Shown here: positions 45,957-58,046 of the stretch, in pieces
Position numbering within the stretch: the stretch's first letter is position 1
Layout: each line of letters starts with the position of its first letter
NCBI GenBank assembly: GCA_038363925.1
Contig: JAQQWL010000015.1
Span: 1,178,001-1,242,000 of the forward strand
DNA from: Apiospora phragmitis
Lineage: Eukaryota; Ascomycota; Sordariomycetes; Amphisphaeriales; Apiosporaceae
Direction of reading: 5' to 3'
DNA: 64,000 nucleotides
Translations under genes and position numbers: made by a program
The notes under the pieces: model-generated
The model's database searches: none
What the model was told of the DNA's origin: nothing
What the model saw: only the letters and a program-made list of their open reading frames with translations

Positions 45957-47148
45957 TCATTGTCGGTAGCTCGGTAGCTCCGACCTGAAATTCCCGGAGT
46001 CCATCTCATGCCGTCCCGGAACGACAGTAGCCGATGTCGGCACCGGGGAGGGAGTCGACTGGGGCGCCTCGTGCTTGATCCTAGCATCCCAGTAGGATGC
46101 GTCGCCTGCCCCGTATGCGCTTGCCGGCTGACCGCCGTAACCTATACCGCCGGTGCCATTCTGCAGTACCCCCGGCGATGTCTGGTTCTGAGCCATCATG
46201 GCGGTTGGTGCCGACGCCGGCGCCGGCCCTGCTGGGGCAGATGTCATCGGCAGCTCGGACTTGCCACGAGGACTCCCGCTACGCTTCCGTCGGTAGAGGA
46301 AGAACGCGAGGAATCCCAGCAGCAGCACTCCGACGCCGACGCCGGCACCGATTCCGCCGCTCGCTCCTGCTGATAGGCCGTGGGGGCTTAACCCGGTTTC
46401 GGACGGCAGTGGTGGAGGCGCATCTCCTGAAGATGCGGAGGCCGTAGGTCCTGGCGTTGGTGCTGATGTTGGTGTCTGAGCTCAATTAGCATCATGCTCC
46501 ACACTCCAAGCTCTCAGTCAATTGACCCAACCTAATTCGGCCAGGGAAATTGGCCGAACGCGAATATGATTAGTCGGACATACTGGGGTCTGGTAAACCA
46601 TGGCTATAGCGAATAGATGCTCATTGGGCGCTTGCTTCGGTTGAATGTTCCTCTGTGTGTTGGCTTGAAAGTCTGTCAAGGTGATGGTGGGTGACCCCGA
46701 GGTCCCGTGTTTTGAGATACATCGGAAAAAGTCGAGATGTGGCATATCTAAGGGCTCAGGCACGCAAGAGAATTGATATGCGCTGTGGTAGTAATAATCG
46801 TCGAGTCAGCATCGTGTAATTGCAAACAACAGTGTCGTGGCATAGATCTGGTGTGCAAGGCACATACGTAGGACAACACGTAACGGCGGCGTTGGTGACG
46901 CTGCTATCTGGACAGGCGCGCGTGTAGTTTGGTGGGCACTGCGAGCCGACGTATGTTCCCGTGGGATCCCCCGTCGAAGGGAAGCAGTTGTTCGTCTGCG
47001 AAGGACCTCCCAGCACGGTCCGCGCATCTCTTTGCGGCCCATTGTAGCTCCAGATCCACCAGTCGCCCTTGTTGAGACATCCCGCTTTGCTCGGCACCCA
47101 GTTCCCAGGCAGCGACGGTGCGGCTGTGGTCGTGTCAGGCGATGACAT
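45957..47148 (-). CDS. Cys-rich single-pass membrane protein (sensor or mucin-like), three exons
   Basis: Exons 47148-46868, 46782-46584 and 46475-45957 are joined by introns of 85 and 108 nt, both starting GTATGT and both keeping frame, giving 332 residues. The ectodomain has a Cys-rich block (CLNKGDWWIW, NNCFPSTG, CPPNYTRACPDSS, TCCPT, FSCVP) typical of a fungal family of cell-surface proteins of unknown role. A Thr/Pro/Ser stalk follows (TPTSAPTPGPTASASS), then a Gly-rich start to the membrane helix (GGIGAGVGVGVLLLGFLAFFLY), a stop-transfer RRKR and a 105-residue cytoplasmic tail rich in Pro, Ser and Gly. No classical signal peptide is present at the chosen ATG, which may be normal for this family. 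The layout recalls WSC or Mid2-like wall sensors but without a WSC domain. Confidence 0.82.
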
Positions 47149-48544
47149 CCTTTCCCGCCGCCTGTACTCGGAAGAGAGTGTAATTGTTATTGACTTTCTG
47201 GACGGAAAGAAGAAAGCCACAGGCGATGATCGATAAGTCAGTGTGTCGAGGGGGTAGTAGGTCTCGATCAATCCACCGGTTCGGAGGACGGGTGCTGTTG
47301 GCCAGTAGAAGTAATGAACAACAGTAACACGAGCTGAGAACTGAAGGCTGTAGGGGGAAAGCTGACAGTGCCGGCAGATATCTAGCAGTCATTGCTTTTG
47401 ATCTTAAGGGCGATCGCGTCATTGGCGCAGTCCCGCTGCTCCTACTGTTGTTCCTCCTGGCACCTGCCCCCTCGACATGGCACATGGGACAATGTCATTG
47501 GTTCTGCCGTGCTTCAACAATAAGAGAGCCAATGCAGATCCAGGTCCGCAATGAGACTTGGCGTCATTTCTCGTGGGTCTACGGCGCCGCCTCTTTAGGC
47601 CCCTATCGCAATAGGGCATCTCGATACGCCGTGTCGGGTGAAGTGGACCCCAGCCCTACGCTTAGATCATAGATGGGGGCCGGATCATCAGCCCATGTTC
47701 CCGTAATCGAGGTGCCAAGCAATGGCCAAGTCCACCCAAGTTGAACAGAAAAGTTGCTTTTTGGGGGCAGAGCAGGACTCTGCTGCTTGCCGAGATGCGC
47801 AGTAGGGCGCGCTCGTGTTGTGTTTCCCGTCGCACAGCCTGGAGCTGACGCGAGAGGCTCCGCATCTGTTTCCTCGGCCATCCAATTTCCACGGCTGCCC
47901 ACCATGTCAGCATCTCAGCGTGTGAAGTAAATTATGCGACCCGGCCATGGCGAGAAAGTTGATTGGTGAAACGTGGTAATTGCGTCTGAGCCAGATGTTA
48001 CACTGTCTCATTAAAGCAACGGCACAGGCTGACGGTTGGCTTTTCATCTATGCTACTTCGGTAGGTCGCTGGGAACGTAGGAAGGATGGACAATCGGAGC
48101 TTAGCGCCTACTGGACCTAAAAAAGATAGATGCTGGGGGAGAAGGAAGGCAGATCTGGGGTCTCTACCGGTGTCAATCTAGATGATAGCTTATTCCCAGG
48201 CCGCCCAATTCCGCAAAGGCTGTTTTGACTCCCAACTTGCAACGACAATTTCCCTTTGGCGTGACTAAATGCTGGCAGACTAATTTGACAGTTCAAGGAT
48301 CTTGCTGCGCGTCAAGCGGATAGCAACAACTTCTGCCCAAAGGACGAGTTGCGACCACCACAAGCTTCCGGCTCTAGCTGAAATGCCAGAGCTTCGCGCC
48401 GTATGATGGGTGATGGGCAATGAGGTGCAATCGAGCTCAAGTGGCGCGCTCGCGTGCCATGCATACCGAGCTCCAATTCGTGCAATCTGTTTATACCGTC
48501 GCCTTGGGATCCAGAGGTCCTCAACAACTAATATGTTCATGTTG
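47149..48544. other. Intergenic interval
   Basis: Contains the promoter of the minus-strand membrane protein gene. Short frames around 47600-47930 have no recognisable features. Confidence 0.4.
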
Positions 48545-49079
48545 TTAACTACCTTGGTCAATGCCCCGGAAATGTGTCGAGCTCCTGATCCGGCCCGGGC
48601 ACGGCCGGACGCTCGTCACCCTGGCCTTCGTCGCCTCGATCCGCGACCGCGAGGTCTGGCGCGACGAGGATGTGGTGACCCCCGCGCTCTTCGGCTTCAA
48701 ACGCCTCAAGCCCCTCGCCCTGGACAATTGCTACGCGGTGGAGTTCACGGCCCCGGAACACGGCGGCGACCGGTACTCTGGACAACGCCCGAGATACTGC
48801 GGTGGCTCCAGCTCACCGGAGCCGAGCTGGACCACTCAGCGCATCGCAAGGTCGAAGGGATATACCCCGTACTGGAAGGACGTGGCGATCGTTAGCGCCA
48901 TGCGTTCGGTCGACAGGTGGGCTTACAGTCGTCGCGAAGAGATCATGAATCGAATGCCAGAAGGGGGGATGCCTCTGACTGAGGGCGAATTGAGAAGGTC
49001 TCAATCCCATTGCTCTTTCCATAACCTATTCCAAGAAGAAAGGTTGATATATAACCCAGAAACTAACCCCAATCTATAG
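48545..49079 (+). pseudogene. Unrecognised GC-rich gene fragment
   Basis: A frame from 48561 reads TLVTLAFVASIRDREVWRDEDVV and FGFKRLKPLALDNCYAVEFTAPEHGGDRY. A neighbouring register then continues with WTTPEILRWLQLTGAELDHSAHRKVEGIYPVLEG, ending at 48895. The two segments look like one protein with a break near 48775. Composition is richer in GC than the flanks. No family is recognised and no intron repairs the frame. Confidence 0.4.
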
Positions 49080-50879
49080 ACTCACTCATCGCCCTTGAGT
49101 CTGGTCGTTTGAGAGTCCCGCAACAGCCAAAGAGTAATCGTACTTTCGCGACAGCGAACATTGCCATAACGTCGAGGGCAGCAATATGGGTGATCATAGA
49201 CGTGTTGGCTGAAGCTCAGCTCGGTTCAGGGGGTCAGAAAATCGTTGAGACGGTATAAGTCGTACGTACGTAAACGAAGCTCTTCGTGAGATACCCAAAA
49301 TAAGCAGAGCCAGAGAGATCATCGAAGAGAGAAAGAAAGTTTCATTCACTAACCTAAAGGAACTGGAGGCTGATATGGGTTTCTACACGGTACCATTACA
49401 ATATACCAGTATTTTTACCTAACCCAGTAGAACCAACGCGTATATCGACAGCATCGGCATTATCTTACTCGGTTTTCATCAGGTACGGCTAATGATGGAT
49501 GAGCAGCAGGGAAGACACCCTAATGAGCTAGAGTGTGCTTCCATGATCTCTCGGCGCCTATGTTATTACAGGAGTTCCCCGTACATATTGCGGGATACAT
49601 TTCCCCTAGACTAGCCACTATTCTTTTCTTTAAACTTCCATTCAACGGCAGCACGGCTCTGTAGAGCATCGCAATGCTATAATAACTTTGTGGTGGCCTT
49701 AAAGTAAGCCTTAGAGTAAGCTTTTGCATACAGCGTGTTTTGGATCCTTGTCTCTTCTCTAGTTTTGATGATATTTCCTAGCTGCCTAGCCCCTTTTTTG
49801 TCGATTCTAGATGGTCCACACCCATTGTCCGTAATCACGACCTGACTACTCACTTGAGGCGCTCCGCTCCTAGGTAAGGCCTCCACCGGCGATGCCATAA
49901 TACCCATGGCCAATGTTGGCAAATAAAGGTGGCCACGCTCTGGAGGAAGAGGAAGCCCTATTTGAACCAAGCGTCGTTATATTGGCCTCCTACTCCAGCA
50001 TCAGAAGCACAACTGTTTCCTTAGTGGGGTGTAGCGACGGACCTCCGGTCAACAAGGGCGTTTGGAAGGACCGTCTTTCGGGGTCTGTGTAGTCTCCATG
50101 GAACCATGTCTGGATGTTTAGAAGGGGCAAGAAAGGACGATTCATTGACAGGTCTACCATACTCTCTGGTTTCAGATCCTTCACCAGTCTAGGCCCTGGT
50201 AGTAGGTACTGAGGCGATCGGTTATAGCAGGATAAGAGTATCCACAACAAGGATGGAACTTGTCGATACCTACAAACGGGTGTCCTTTGGCTCTGGTTTA
50301 CCCTAGTAGGAAACGTATGGTTTAGCCAAACGAACAGCCTAGAAGACTACTTTCTACTATTGTGTCCAGGCAGGATACGTAATAGTAGGTAATCATTCAA
50401 TAATATAAAAACTAGGAACAGTGATAAAGCTGTGACACGTTGGTAACCAGTCGGTGTTATAGTTCCCAATTTTCAATCTAGCACCATTCCAGCGATGCTG
50501 GATAGCTGATACCCGATTATGATTGATCTGTCAGCTACCCTTTATATATGACCTCCTTGTTGAGAGTATATTTGTCTCAGTCCAGCTCTACGTTCCAGGT
50601 GCGGAACCCAAATTTCCCCTACATCATCGTCTCCCCATCTCGAAAGCGTCCCGTCAAGATGCCTAGGTACACATGACTGATGACTGGCTGAGTCTGGCCC
50701 GAGTAAAAGCGGCGGGTGCGCCATACCCTATCAGTCAGGTGCCGCATGCAATTATTCAAGTCATAATATGTATAGTGAATGTTGAAAAAATAACGTCCCG
50801 AAATGCTGTAGCGGCGTGTGCAATCCCTTGTGTGTCCGGCCAGTCATTTCCCATAGGACGGGTTGGTGATTCGGCAGCC
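49080..50879. other. Gene-poor interval
   Basis: 1.8 kb of AT-moderate DNA. Frames at 49677-49970 and 49990-50250 are short and featureless. Nothing else is seen. Confidence 0.45.
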
Positions 50880-51862
50880 CTACCCCAAAGGCTGTGACTG
50901 GCCTAATTCAGCTCGCCTTGCTGCCCGTTCTGCACGAATCTGATCCTGCTCCTCGAGGCTCCGAAACTTCGCTTGATACTTTCGACTTTTCGCTTGTCTC
51001 TTCTGTTTTTTCATGGCTGCTTTGACTTCAGGGTCTACCCGGTAGGGTATAGAGCTTCTTGCGATCTGCTCTAAAGTATCTGAAGTGGTCTGATCGATAT
51101 CGTCGCATTTAATGCAAGCTAGGAGTAGAGAAGCTCGCAACGTGAAGCTCGCGTCATTTCCCCCAGAGTGCAAGTTGCTGAACGGACAGCCGAGACGACC
51201 TAGTAGGTCGTCGAGCGAGCCGCCCCAAAAGCCGAAGACTTCGTTCGCAATGCGAACAGCATCAATAACCGAAATGGATGGTACAAACTTGAATCCAAGA
51301 ATACGCAACATCTCGAGTTCGTTTCGGACTGAATGACCAACGAGAATGACATGACGATCTTGCGGTATAACAGACTTGATCCTCTTTAGAATTTTAGTTG
51401 GCTTGAGAACTGTCGACTTCCCAAAAATGAATTTTGTTGAGCTCGGTTGATGTAAGAAGGGGATCCTGAGACAAAGTTGTGTGTTTTAATGAGACGTCCA
51501 GGTCGGATATTTCTTCCTAAGTTTCTGACATCTAATATCGCCAGACCAACTTGGCAGTCGATGCTGTTGAGAAATCCATGTCTAATGTTGCCGGTGTTTT
51601 CGAAATCAATAGCTACCAACACAGAGTCAGATGAAGCAATTGAATCTGACAAGTGTCCATTGAGGTCAAGGGCTTCGCGTAAAGTTTGGAGGTCATTTTT
51701 CGAGACACTTGACCTATTCTGTTCTTTATGACCTTCGATATCCATGCTGTTGGACGTCATGGGTCCTAATGGCCATGAGGCATCATCAATTCGTGAAGGG
51801 ATTTCGTATTGGTGTTGAGTAGAGGTTGGACGTGAAGTGGCTTGCGTTGAAAATAGGCACAA
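50880..51862 (-). pseudogene. Gfd2/YDR514C-like RNase H-fold protein, one frameshift
   Basis: The upstream frame (51862-51386) contains VLVAIDFENTG, QVGLAILDVR and LIKTHNFVSGSPSYINRAQQ. The downstream part, one register away, reads KFIFGKSTVLKPTKILKRIKS, then HVILVGHSVRNELEMLRILGF, SISVIDAVRIANEVF and LHSGGNDASFTLRASLLL, ending in a basic helix. These are the blocks of the fungal Gfd2/YDR514C family, which has a DEDDh exonuclease-like fold (first D-E at DFE, final H and D at HSGGNDA). In the second block E stands where an Asp usually lies. The break falls at an A run near 51432-51435, where one more A would restore frame, so either a real mutation or a homopolymer reading error is possible. 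Function is unknown; relatives include a high-copy suppressor linked to mRNA export in yeast. Confidence 0.75.
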
Positions 51863-52941
51863 AACGCACTACCTAGAAAACTGCTGGTGGGCAAAGGGCT
51901 GGTGGATCAAACTATGTACATACCTGTTTTGGTGGGGGAGAATTAGCTATCGTACATGAATGGTAGGTATGACTTGCCACAGTGCATTTTCATTGACTCT
52001 GTGGTGGGCGTGGAAGGATATGAACCATAGATTTCCCACCAGAGAAGTTCCCCACTGAGGCCCCTTTTCAGGCAACAGGAAGAGGACGGCGCAGACAGAA
52101 GGATGGTACAGTTTGCTTTGAGACGCCCACCTAGAGGATCTCCTTAACCGGTTACCTCCATGGAGTTCCACCAAAGTTTCTTAGAGCTCTGTTGTTTGCC
52201 CTGGAAACTTGATGGGAAAACTGAAAAGGAGTGAGCAATGCCAAGGCCAGCCTGAGCAAACACCGAGAGTTCATGTGATAGAAAGTGTCGAGATTAACGT
52301 GTTGTAACATTAATAATAAATATCAAAGACTTGCTGAATTCACTCCTTTGAAAACCGATTCGTTGTCATCGAATGGCAGATCAGTTGGATTGGAGCGGCA
52401 GCTTGACACTCAAGACAGCCGCAACATAACACTTCATAGGGCCATCAAAGAGTCGCGAGAGACGGAACTGTGATTGGAAGTATTTAAAATAGTAGTTGTC
52501 CATCTCATGACAAAAGCGGCGCTTTGGCCAGGGGATGAGAAGAAGGCCGACTTACACCAGGATCAGAGGATACCACAGAGAAGTTGCACAATCCTGACTT
52601 GGGCATGCCGCATGTGGATATCGAAGTGATATATTCATCTCCAGACAGCAACAAGAGCCGAAGCAATAGGCCTGCGTTGAAGGGGCTGCTGGCGGACTGG
52701 CTTCGTGGCTCCATGGACCCAGCACATGGGTATGGCACATATGGGGATATACTAACTGGACCTAGATGTGACTTGGTAAAACCATACCGCAAGTATGTAA
52801 CTTCCTTTTCACATTGGGGTTTCGTTTAACAATGCTCACATAGTCCAGCCCGGCGACTCAGCTTTGACAATATGAAGGTGTCTATCCGGGTGTCGTGGTT
52901 TAATAAAAGTGAAAAGCATAATGGGGAAAAAAAAAGAAATA
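51863..52941. other. Intergenic interval
   Basis: No gene supported. A frame at 52584-52829 was considered but has no recognisable features. A run of A residues at 52926-52935 belongs to the tRNA-like unit that follows on the minus strand. Confidence 0.4.
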
Positions 52942-53020
52942 TGCCCACCACCGGATTCGAACCGGGATCCGCTTTACTATTACTCAAAATAAACGTGCTT
53001 TACCATTAAGCTAACAGAGC
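52942..53020 (-). tRNA. tRNA-Lys(TTT)-like gene with short intron, possibly degenerate
   Basis: On the minus strand there is a matching internal A box (TAGCTTAATGG) and B box (GGTTCGAATCC). The D stem (GCT/AGC) pairs fully, and the anticodon stem (CGTTT/AAGCG) pairs with one wobble around a loop that starts A-T-TTT-G and is about 9 bases too long, consistent with an intron after position 37. The T stem pairs at 4 of 5. The acceptor (GCTCTGT against GGTGGGC) pairs at only 5 of 7, with two wobbles. A run of nine T follows as a Pol III terminator. The mismatched acceptor makes function uncertain. Confidence 0.5.
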
Positions 53021-53022
53021 CT

Positions 53023-55924
53023 TGAACGTGTCGTTGATTTTGGATACTCGGCGATCACTTTATTCTATATTGTAATACCTTTGTTCAAGAGTGCTTTCTT
53101 ATATTCACACAAGTGAGTAGTTTTAAACTGGGCTTTTGGGGTGGCAGCTCGGACTTGGCGCCATGGTCTGCTTTGGACTGCCTCGGGCTTGGTTCCAGGC
53201 CAGTTGATAACAGCGATCCTAGCCGCGGGATCCGATTCAGAGGAGTCGTCATTGTCGTGCTCCGGTGTCGGTTGCAGGTCCGCCCCTGGGGGCCTATTAG
53301 CGGTTGGTATACTGCGCCTCCGGGTGTAGCTGGATACTAGTATACAGGCAATGCACAAGGTAAACACATATACATCGATACGTGTCAGTTTCGGCTTCAT
53401 GTTCGATCTGCAATCTTTCATCTGCCAGCATGGCGCTACCCCTGATAGGACTCAGTGTGTCCACAACCACGTAATTTTAACTACATCTGCCACATGTCTA
53501 GATTGTCTAAAGAGTTTAGCATACTGCGCCTCCGGATATAAGACGATACTAATATACGCATACATACATATATACATGGTCTGTTTTCTGGCCTCGACGT
53601 CATGACATAACTATAGTACTAGTATAGTAAGCCCAGATGAACTGCATGCACTTAACCGGACCAGCCAGTCGGGCCTAGAAGAACTTAGCGTCTGCGGGAT
53701 AACTGGCTAGTGAGGGTATAGCTGGCGGTAGTCCGCAGTAACCCCGGACGACGGTCCCCCTAAAACGTATAAGAACATCTGAAGAACCCGAGCTGCATAG
53801 ACAATGTTGGGTCTTTCTGCATAGATTCCACCTTCAGGTAGTAATACATGAGACATGATTGCTGCGCCATTGCCGGGTATCTGCGAACCCCTTTTCGGAA
53901 GTAGTTCCTCGTACAAAACCTGGATTTCTGTTCCAACTAGCCCCCTCCTAATCTCATTTTACGACTCGGGGCTTTGTTGCGCACTATCAACCAGTGCCCC
54001 TCACGATGTCGGTTTCAATGATGGTGACGTGTCAAATAAGTCCTAATTGGCGACAAGAATAGAGAGGCGAATGTTGCAGCGGCGTAAGATGATGAAAATA
54101 ACAGCCTTGCACCAACAATGTTCACCATGGGGTTTCTTCTCGGTATACACTGGCAGTATCAGTCAAGTGGCTATCCTTCGCCAGGGGATGACCTGGACTG
54201 TCCTGCAGGACTGCGGGAGATACCCATTACCATTCTTGTCCAGAGTGCGGACACTACCCGCAGATATACCTATTCGAGGGTGTTATACCGCGAATAACCT
54301 CCCGAAAGGGCCAAGCTGCTGGGGTAGAACTTCCCACCTTTCCCCTCTAGTTTCCCAGGACGCCGATTACCTGGTGGTGGGGGTTTACGGGCACTAGAAG
54401 GAGGTTTCGGCCGAACTGCTGCAGGGCAGCGGCCGGGTTTCGGTAGTGTCTCTTGTTGCACTCTAGCCATCCAGCTGCATAAATCCACAAAACCGGGCGG
54501 ACGGCGTTCAGGTGCGGAAATGACCTGAAGGCTCATCGTCCATCCTAAATTCTGGGAATGGCAAGGGTTCTTGTATTTGCTGGTAATGAGTCACAGAACG
54601 GCGGCTATTAGATGGATGGATGAATCATGTATGCCTGTCAGTTAGACATGGGTCATCTTTCAGACCGCACTCTTGAATCCGGGATTTAACCGGATCGGGA
54701 AGGAATGCTTTATGACTGATTGACGCAAGACGGGCAGCGTTATGGTTGGGTTGACAACAGTAAGCAAAAGGAAAGGAGGAGTTTGTCGAGTTGGAGGGAC
54801 GGCGCCGGCCCGGGAGGCATGCGGAGCTAGGCAAGTAGGCCAGTAGGCAGCCAAGTGTAGGCTGGTAGGTGCCCTAATTGCCTTGGTACCCCGCAAAAGC
54901 CACAAAGCCAGCATGCCAGCAGCCAGAGCTGATGAAGATACGAGCCCACTTCGGCGCGTTGGAAGTCTGCATGTTGAACGCGAAAAGCCGATCAGCCACA
55001 GCCAACAGGAAAATGAATTCCAAAGGCATCTTGCCGTACTTAGATTGCTGGATACAGACAGGTGACCGAACACCCCGCATGCAGCGATTTTGGCAATCAA
55101 CCTGTGTCTCCAGGAGAAGAGCTCCAGTAAAAAAGCAAGCAGCACATGCAGACAGACATGCAGACATGCAGACAGACATGCAGACAGACATGCAACCAAT
55201 CTGCATGCAAGTGCTCTGAAACTCTCGGTTCGAAGATTGAGTGACCAGCCTCCACAAGGAAATCAGTTGTCTCATTCAATCAGTCGACTGGAAAAGTCTC
55301 CAAGCGCCCGTCAATAAGCCTCGCGCTGCATAAGGTGCAGTTCGTCGTATGCACTACGCATCGCCATTCGTCAAATTTGTATTTTTGGGGCAGACTTGGG
55401 GCAACCGATTGGGGCTAAGCCTGTGCAGTTCAGGCCAATCAACGGCCCGAAATCCACATCGGACAGGGGGCTGCTTCTGAAAACGGGCAAGGCACATACC
55501 AACCCGCTCGCTATTGCTTGTGAGTCTTGGAGTCGAGGTCGCCCAAGGGGGGTTTCGATCAATGAGAATCGTGACACGGACAGGGTCTATCTGTCGGCAA
55601 AAAAGAGAGAGGACCAACTATCGATGTTACCTTAAAAGCAACCTCCAAATGCATCAACTTCGTTTTGTTTGTTTTCTCTTAAAAGGAGCCGGATCTTGGC
55701 CGCTTCCATATATCCATCTTTCTTTGACATCGTTGTTTCGTGTAGAGTGTATTAGAGCAAGCGCGATCGATCAGAAAGCCTCGACTATTACGTAGCTCTG
55801 ATGTTGCACTGCCTCGTTTCCGCACGCAGTATTCGTATTTACCACCTTAACACGACGAACCGCTGCTTGCATTTTCTTCCGTTGTCGTTCATGCATCTTC
55901 CGTGTCAATCAGCAGTTCAACACC
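53023..55924. other. Gene-poor interval with short repeats
   Basis: No gene recognised. A minus-strand frame (53421-53065, 118 codons) has one hydrophobic stretch (VYVFTLCIACILVSSY) and could be a small membrane protein, but lacks support. The interval contains an imperfect duplication (53309-53401 and 53520-53605) and a 12-base tandem repeat at 55145-55193. The final 130 bases are probably the lipase gene promoter. Confidence 0.45.
55145..55193 (+). repeat. Tandem repeat of CAGACAGACATG units
   Basis: About four units, of 8 and 12 bases, built from CAGA and CATG. A simple minisatellite with no associated gene. Confidence 0.85.
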
Positions 55925-58046
55925 ATGGGGTTGTTCACTAGAAGAAGAAAGAGCAGCACGCCTCATCCACCACCACCACCACCACCATCAGTATCGCGAG
56001 TGGACATTCAATCGGCCTCCTCGCCACCACTACCATGTCAATCACCACCAGAGCCGCAATGGAGCTGCCAGTCGCCACCTCAACCACAACAACCGGCCGC
56101 CCATTTTCAACCCGCTGGTTATCTGCCGCCTCCGCCATCTTGGCATACTTCTCCATCAGCAGCAAACTCGCAACCACCACCCCCGTATCAAGCGTTCCAG
56201 GACCAGAGAAACAACTACCCGCCTATCATCGTAAATCAGCATTACTACCTTGGCCAGCCGCCAAACTCGGTATGTCCCACCAGCACCACCAGCTATGGCT
56301 CCGGGACCCTCAGTAAGTACGGAATGGACCCCGTGGTGGACTTGGCCGACGGCATGATCCCGGGCACCAGCGCCCTGGTCCACCAGGTCTTCGACGACGG
56401 GCTGCCGAGGTGGCACGGCCAAGCCACGCAGCTGCTCAACCAGGGCGCCGCCATGAACGACCAGATCTCCAGCAAGTTCAACAACGTCATGACCATGATC
56501 GACTCGGACAAGTACTTTGGCAACGAGAAGGACCTGTTCACCTACCAGCAGCCCACGGCGACAACGCCCCCGGGTGACCCAGCAGCAGCTTCCGTGCCCG
56601 CCGTCGCGACAAGGGGCATGCAGTTGGTGCCCAAAAAGCACAGCAGCAGCAAAGATGCCGCATCGAAAGGCCAGACCGCCGCGGCCGCCTCGTCTCTGCT
56701 ATCGTCTGGCGGCTACTTTGCCAAGGTCGAATTGTATGCCAATTCGCGGCTGCCCATGAACTTGCCACCGCTCAAACTGTACGTTATTTACCCTGGCGTC
56801 TGGTGACAACAATCACGTGCACGTAAGTCAGTTGATATTGATGCCCATCATTAGATATATGCCCACGTACCCTCTCCTGTGCCTCGCGGCGCAATACTCA
56901 GAGAAGGTGTACGAGAAGCCCGAAGGCTTCGAGCGGGACACACATGTCGACGCCGACTGGCGCACGGGCACCAAGGCCATGCGCCTCAAGTCGGTGCCCA
57001 TGGACCACATGAACACCATCGTCTTCGCCATCCGGGGGACCGCCACCTTCATGGACTGGGCCGTCAACCTGAACACGGCGCCGACCTCGCCCCTGGGCTT
57101 CCTGGACGACCCGGGCAACTTCTGCCACGCCGGCTTCCTCTCGGCCGCCCGCAAGATGGTCAAGCCCGTCGCTACACGCCTGCGCCAGCTGCTCGAGGAG
57201 CAGCCCAATCGCGCCTCGCACTCGCTGCTCATCACGGGTCACTCGGCCGGCGGCGCCGTCGCCGCCCTGCTCTACTCGCACATGCTCGCGTCGTCGCGCG
57301 GGGCCGCGTCCGAGCTCAACTTCCTGACGGGCTGCTTCAAGCGCGTCCACTGCGTCACGTTCGGCGCGCCGCCCGTCTCGCTCCTGCCCCTCGCCAAGCC
57401 CGAGGGCCGCCCGGACCTGAAGAAGTCGCTCTTCCTCGCCTTCGTCAACGAGGGCGACCCCGTCGCCCGCGCCGATAAGGCCTACATCAAGAACCTGCTG
57501 GAGCTCTTCGCCGCGCCTGTGCCGAATGATAGCGGCGCTAAGAACAGCAGCAGTGGGCGCAAGGGTTCGGCTTCGTCTTCGTCCTCTTCGCATTGCAGTA
57601 CGCCCGAGCTCCCGAAGAGACCGGGAAGCGGGAAGCCGCCCAAGGAGAAGAAATCCAAATCCACATCAGCACTGCCCAAGGCGTCGAAGACATCTCTCAT
57701 CAAAGCCTCCTCGGCTTCTCTTGTGAGCAGCACCAAGACATCATCCAAAAAGTCGAAGTCATCGTCATCGTCGTCAACCCCACCCAAACCCACCTGGCAC
57801 GTCCCGCCCAGCACCCTCAGCAACGCGGGCCGCCTGGTCGTCCTGCGGTCGGGCGACCCCCGGGCCCGGCTCAAGGGCCGCAAGACGGTGCACGAGCGCC
57901 TCGACGAGGGCGTCGTCGCGCAGGTGGTCACCGACGAGCAGCTCCGGGGCGTCGTCTGGGGCGACCCCGTCTGCCACGTTATGAAGCTGTACGCGGGGCG
58001 TATCGAGACGCTGGCGGTCGGGGCCGTTACCGTCAAGGGGTATTAA
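55925..58046 (+). CDS. Class 3 lipase domain protein, two exons
   Basis: Exons 55925-56778 and 56855-58046 flank a 76 nt intron (GTACGT...TAG), giving 681 residues. The N-terminal 110 residues are Pro-rich (PPPPPPP, PPPPSW) and probably disordered. A helical region follows (VDLADGMIPGTSALVHQVFDDG). The lipase 3 fold starts around residue 285 (MPTYPLLCLAAQYS), then IVFAIRGTATFMDWAVNL, nucleophile GHSAGG (Ser near 414), Asp in NEGDPVARAD (about 482) and a likely catalytic His in GDPVCHVMKLY (about 654). A Ser/Lys-rich insert of about 110 residues lies between Asp and His. There is no signal peptide, so it is probably a cytoplasmic acylglycerol or phospholipid hydrolase. The ATG has a perfect CACCATGG context. 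Confidence 0.9.

Noticed and set aside
55145..55193. Repeat as a CRISPR-like array
   Set aside because: Units are contiguous with no spacers; it is a simple tandem repeat in a fungal genome.
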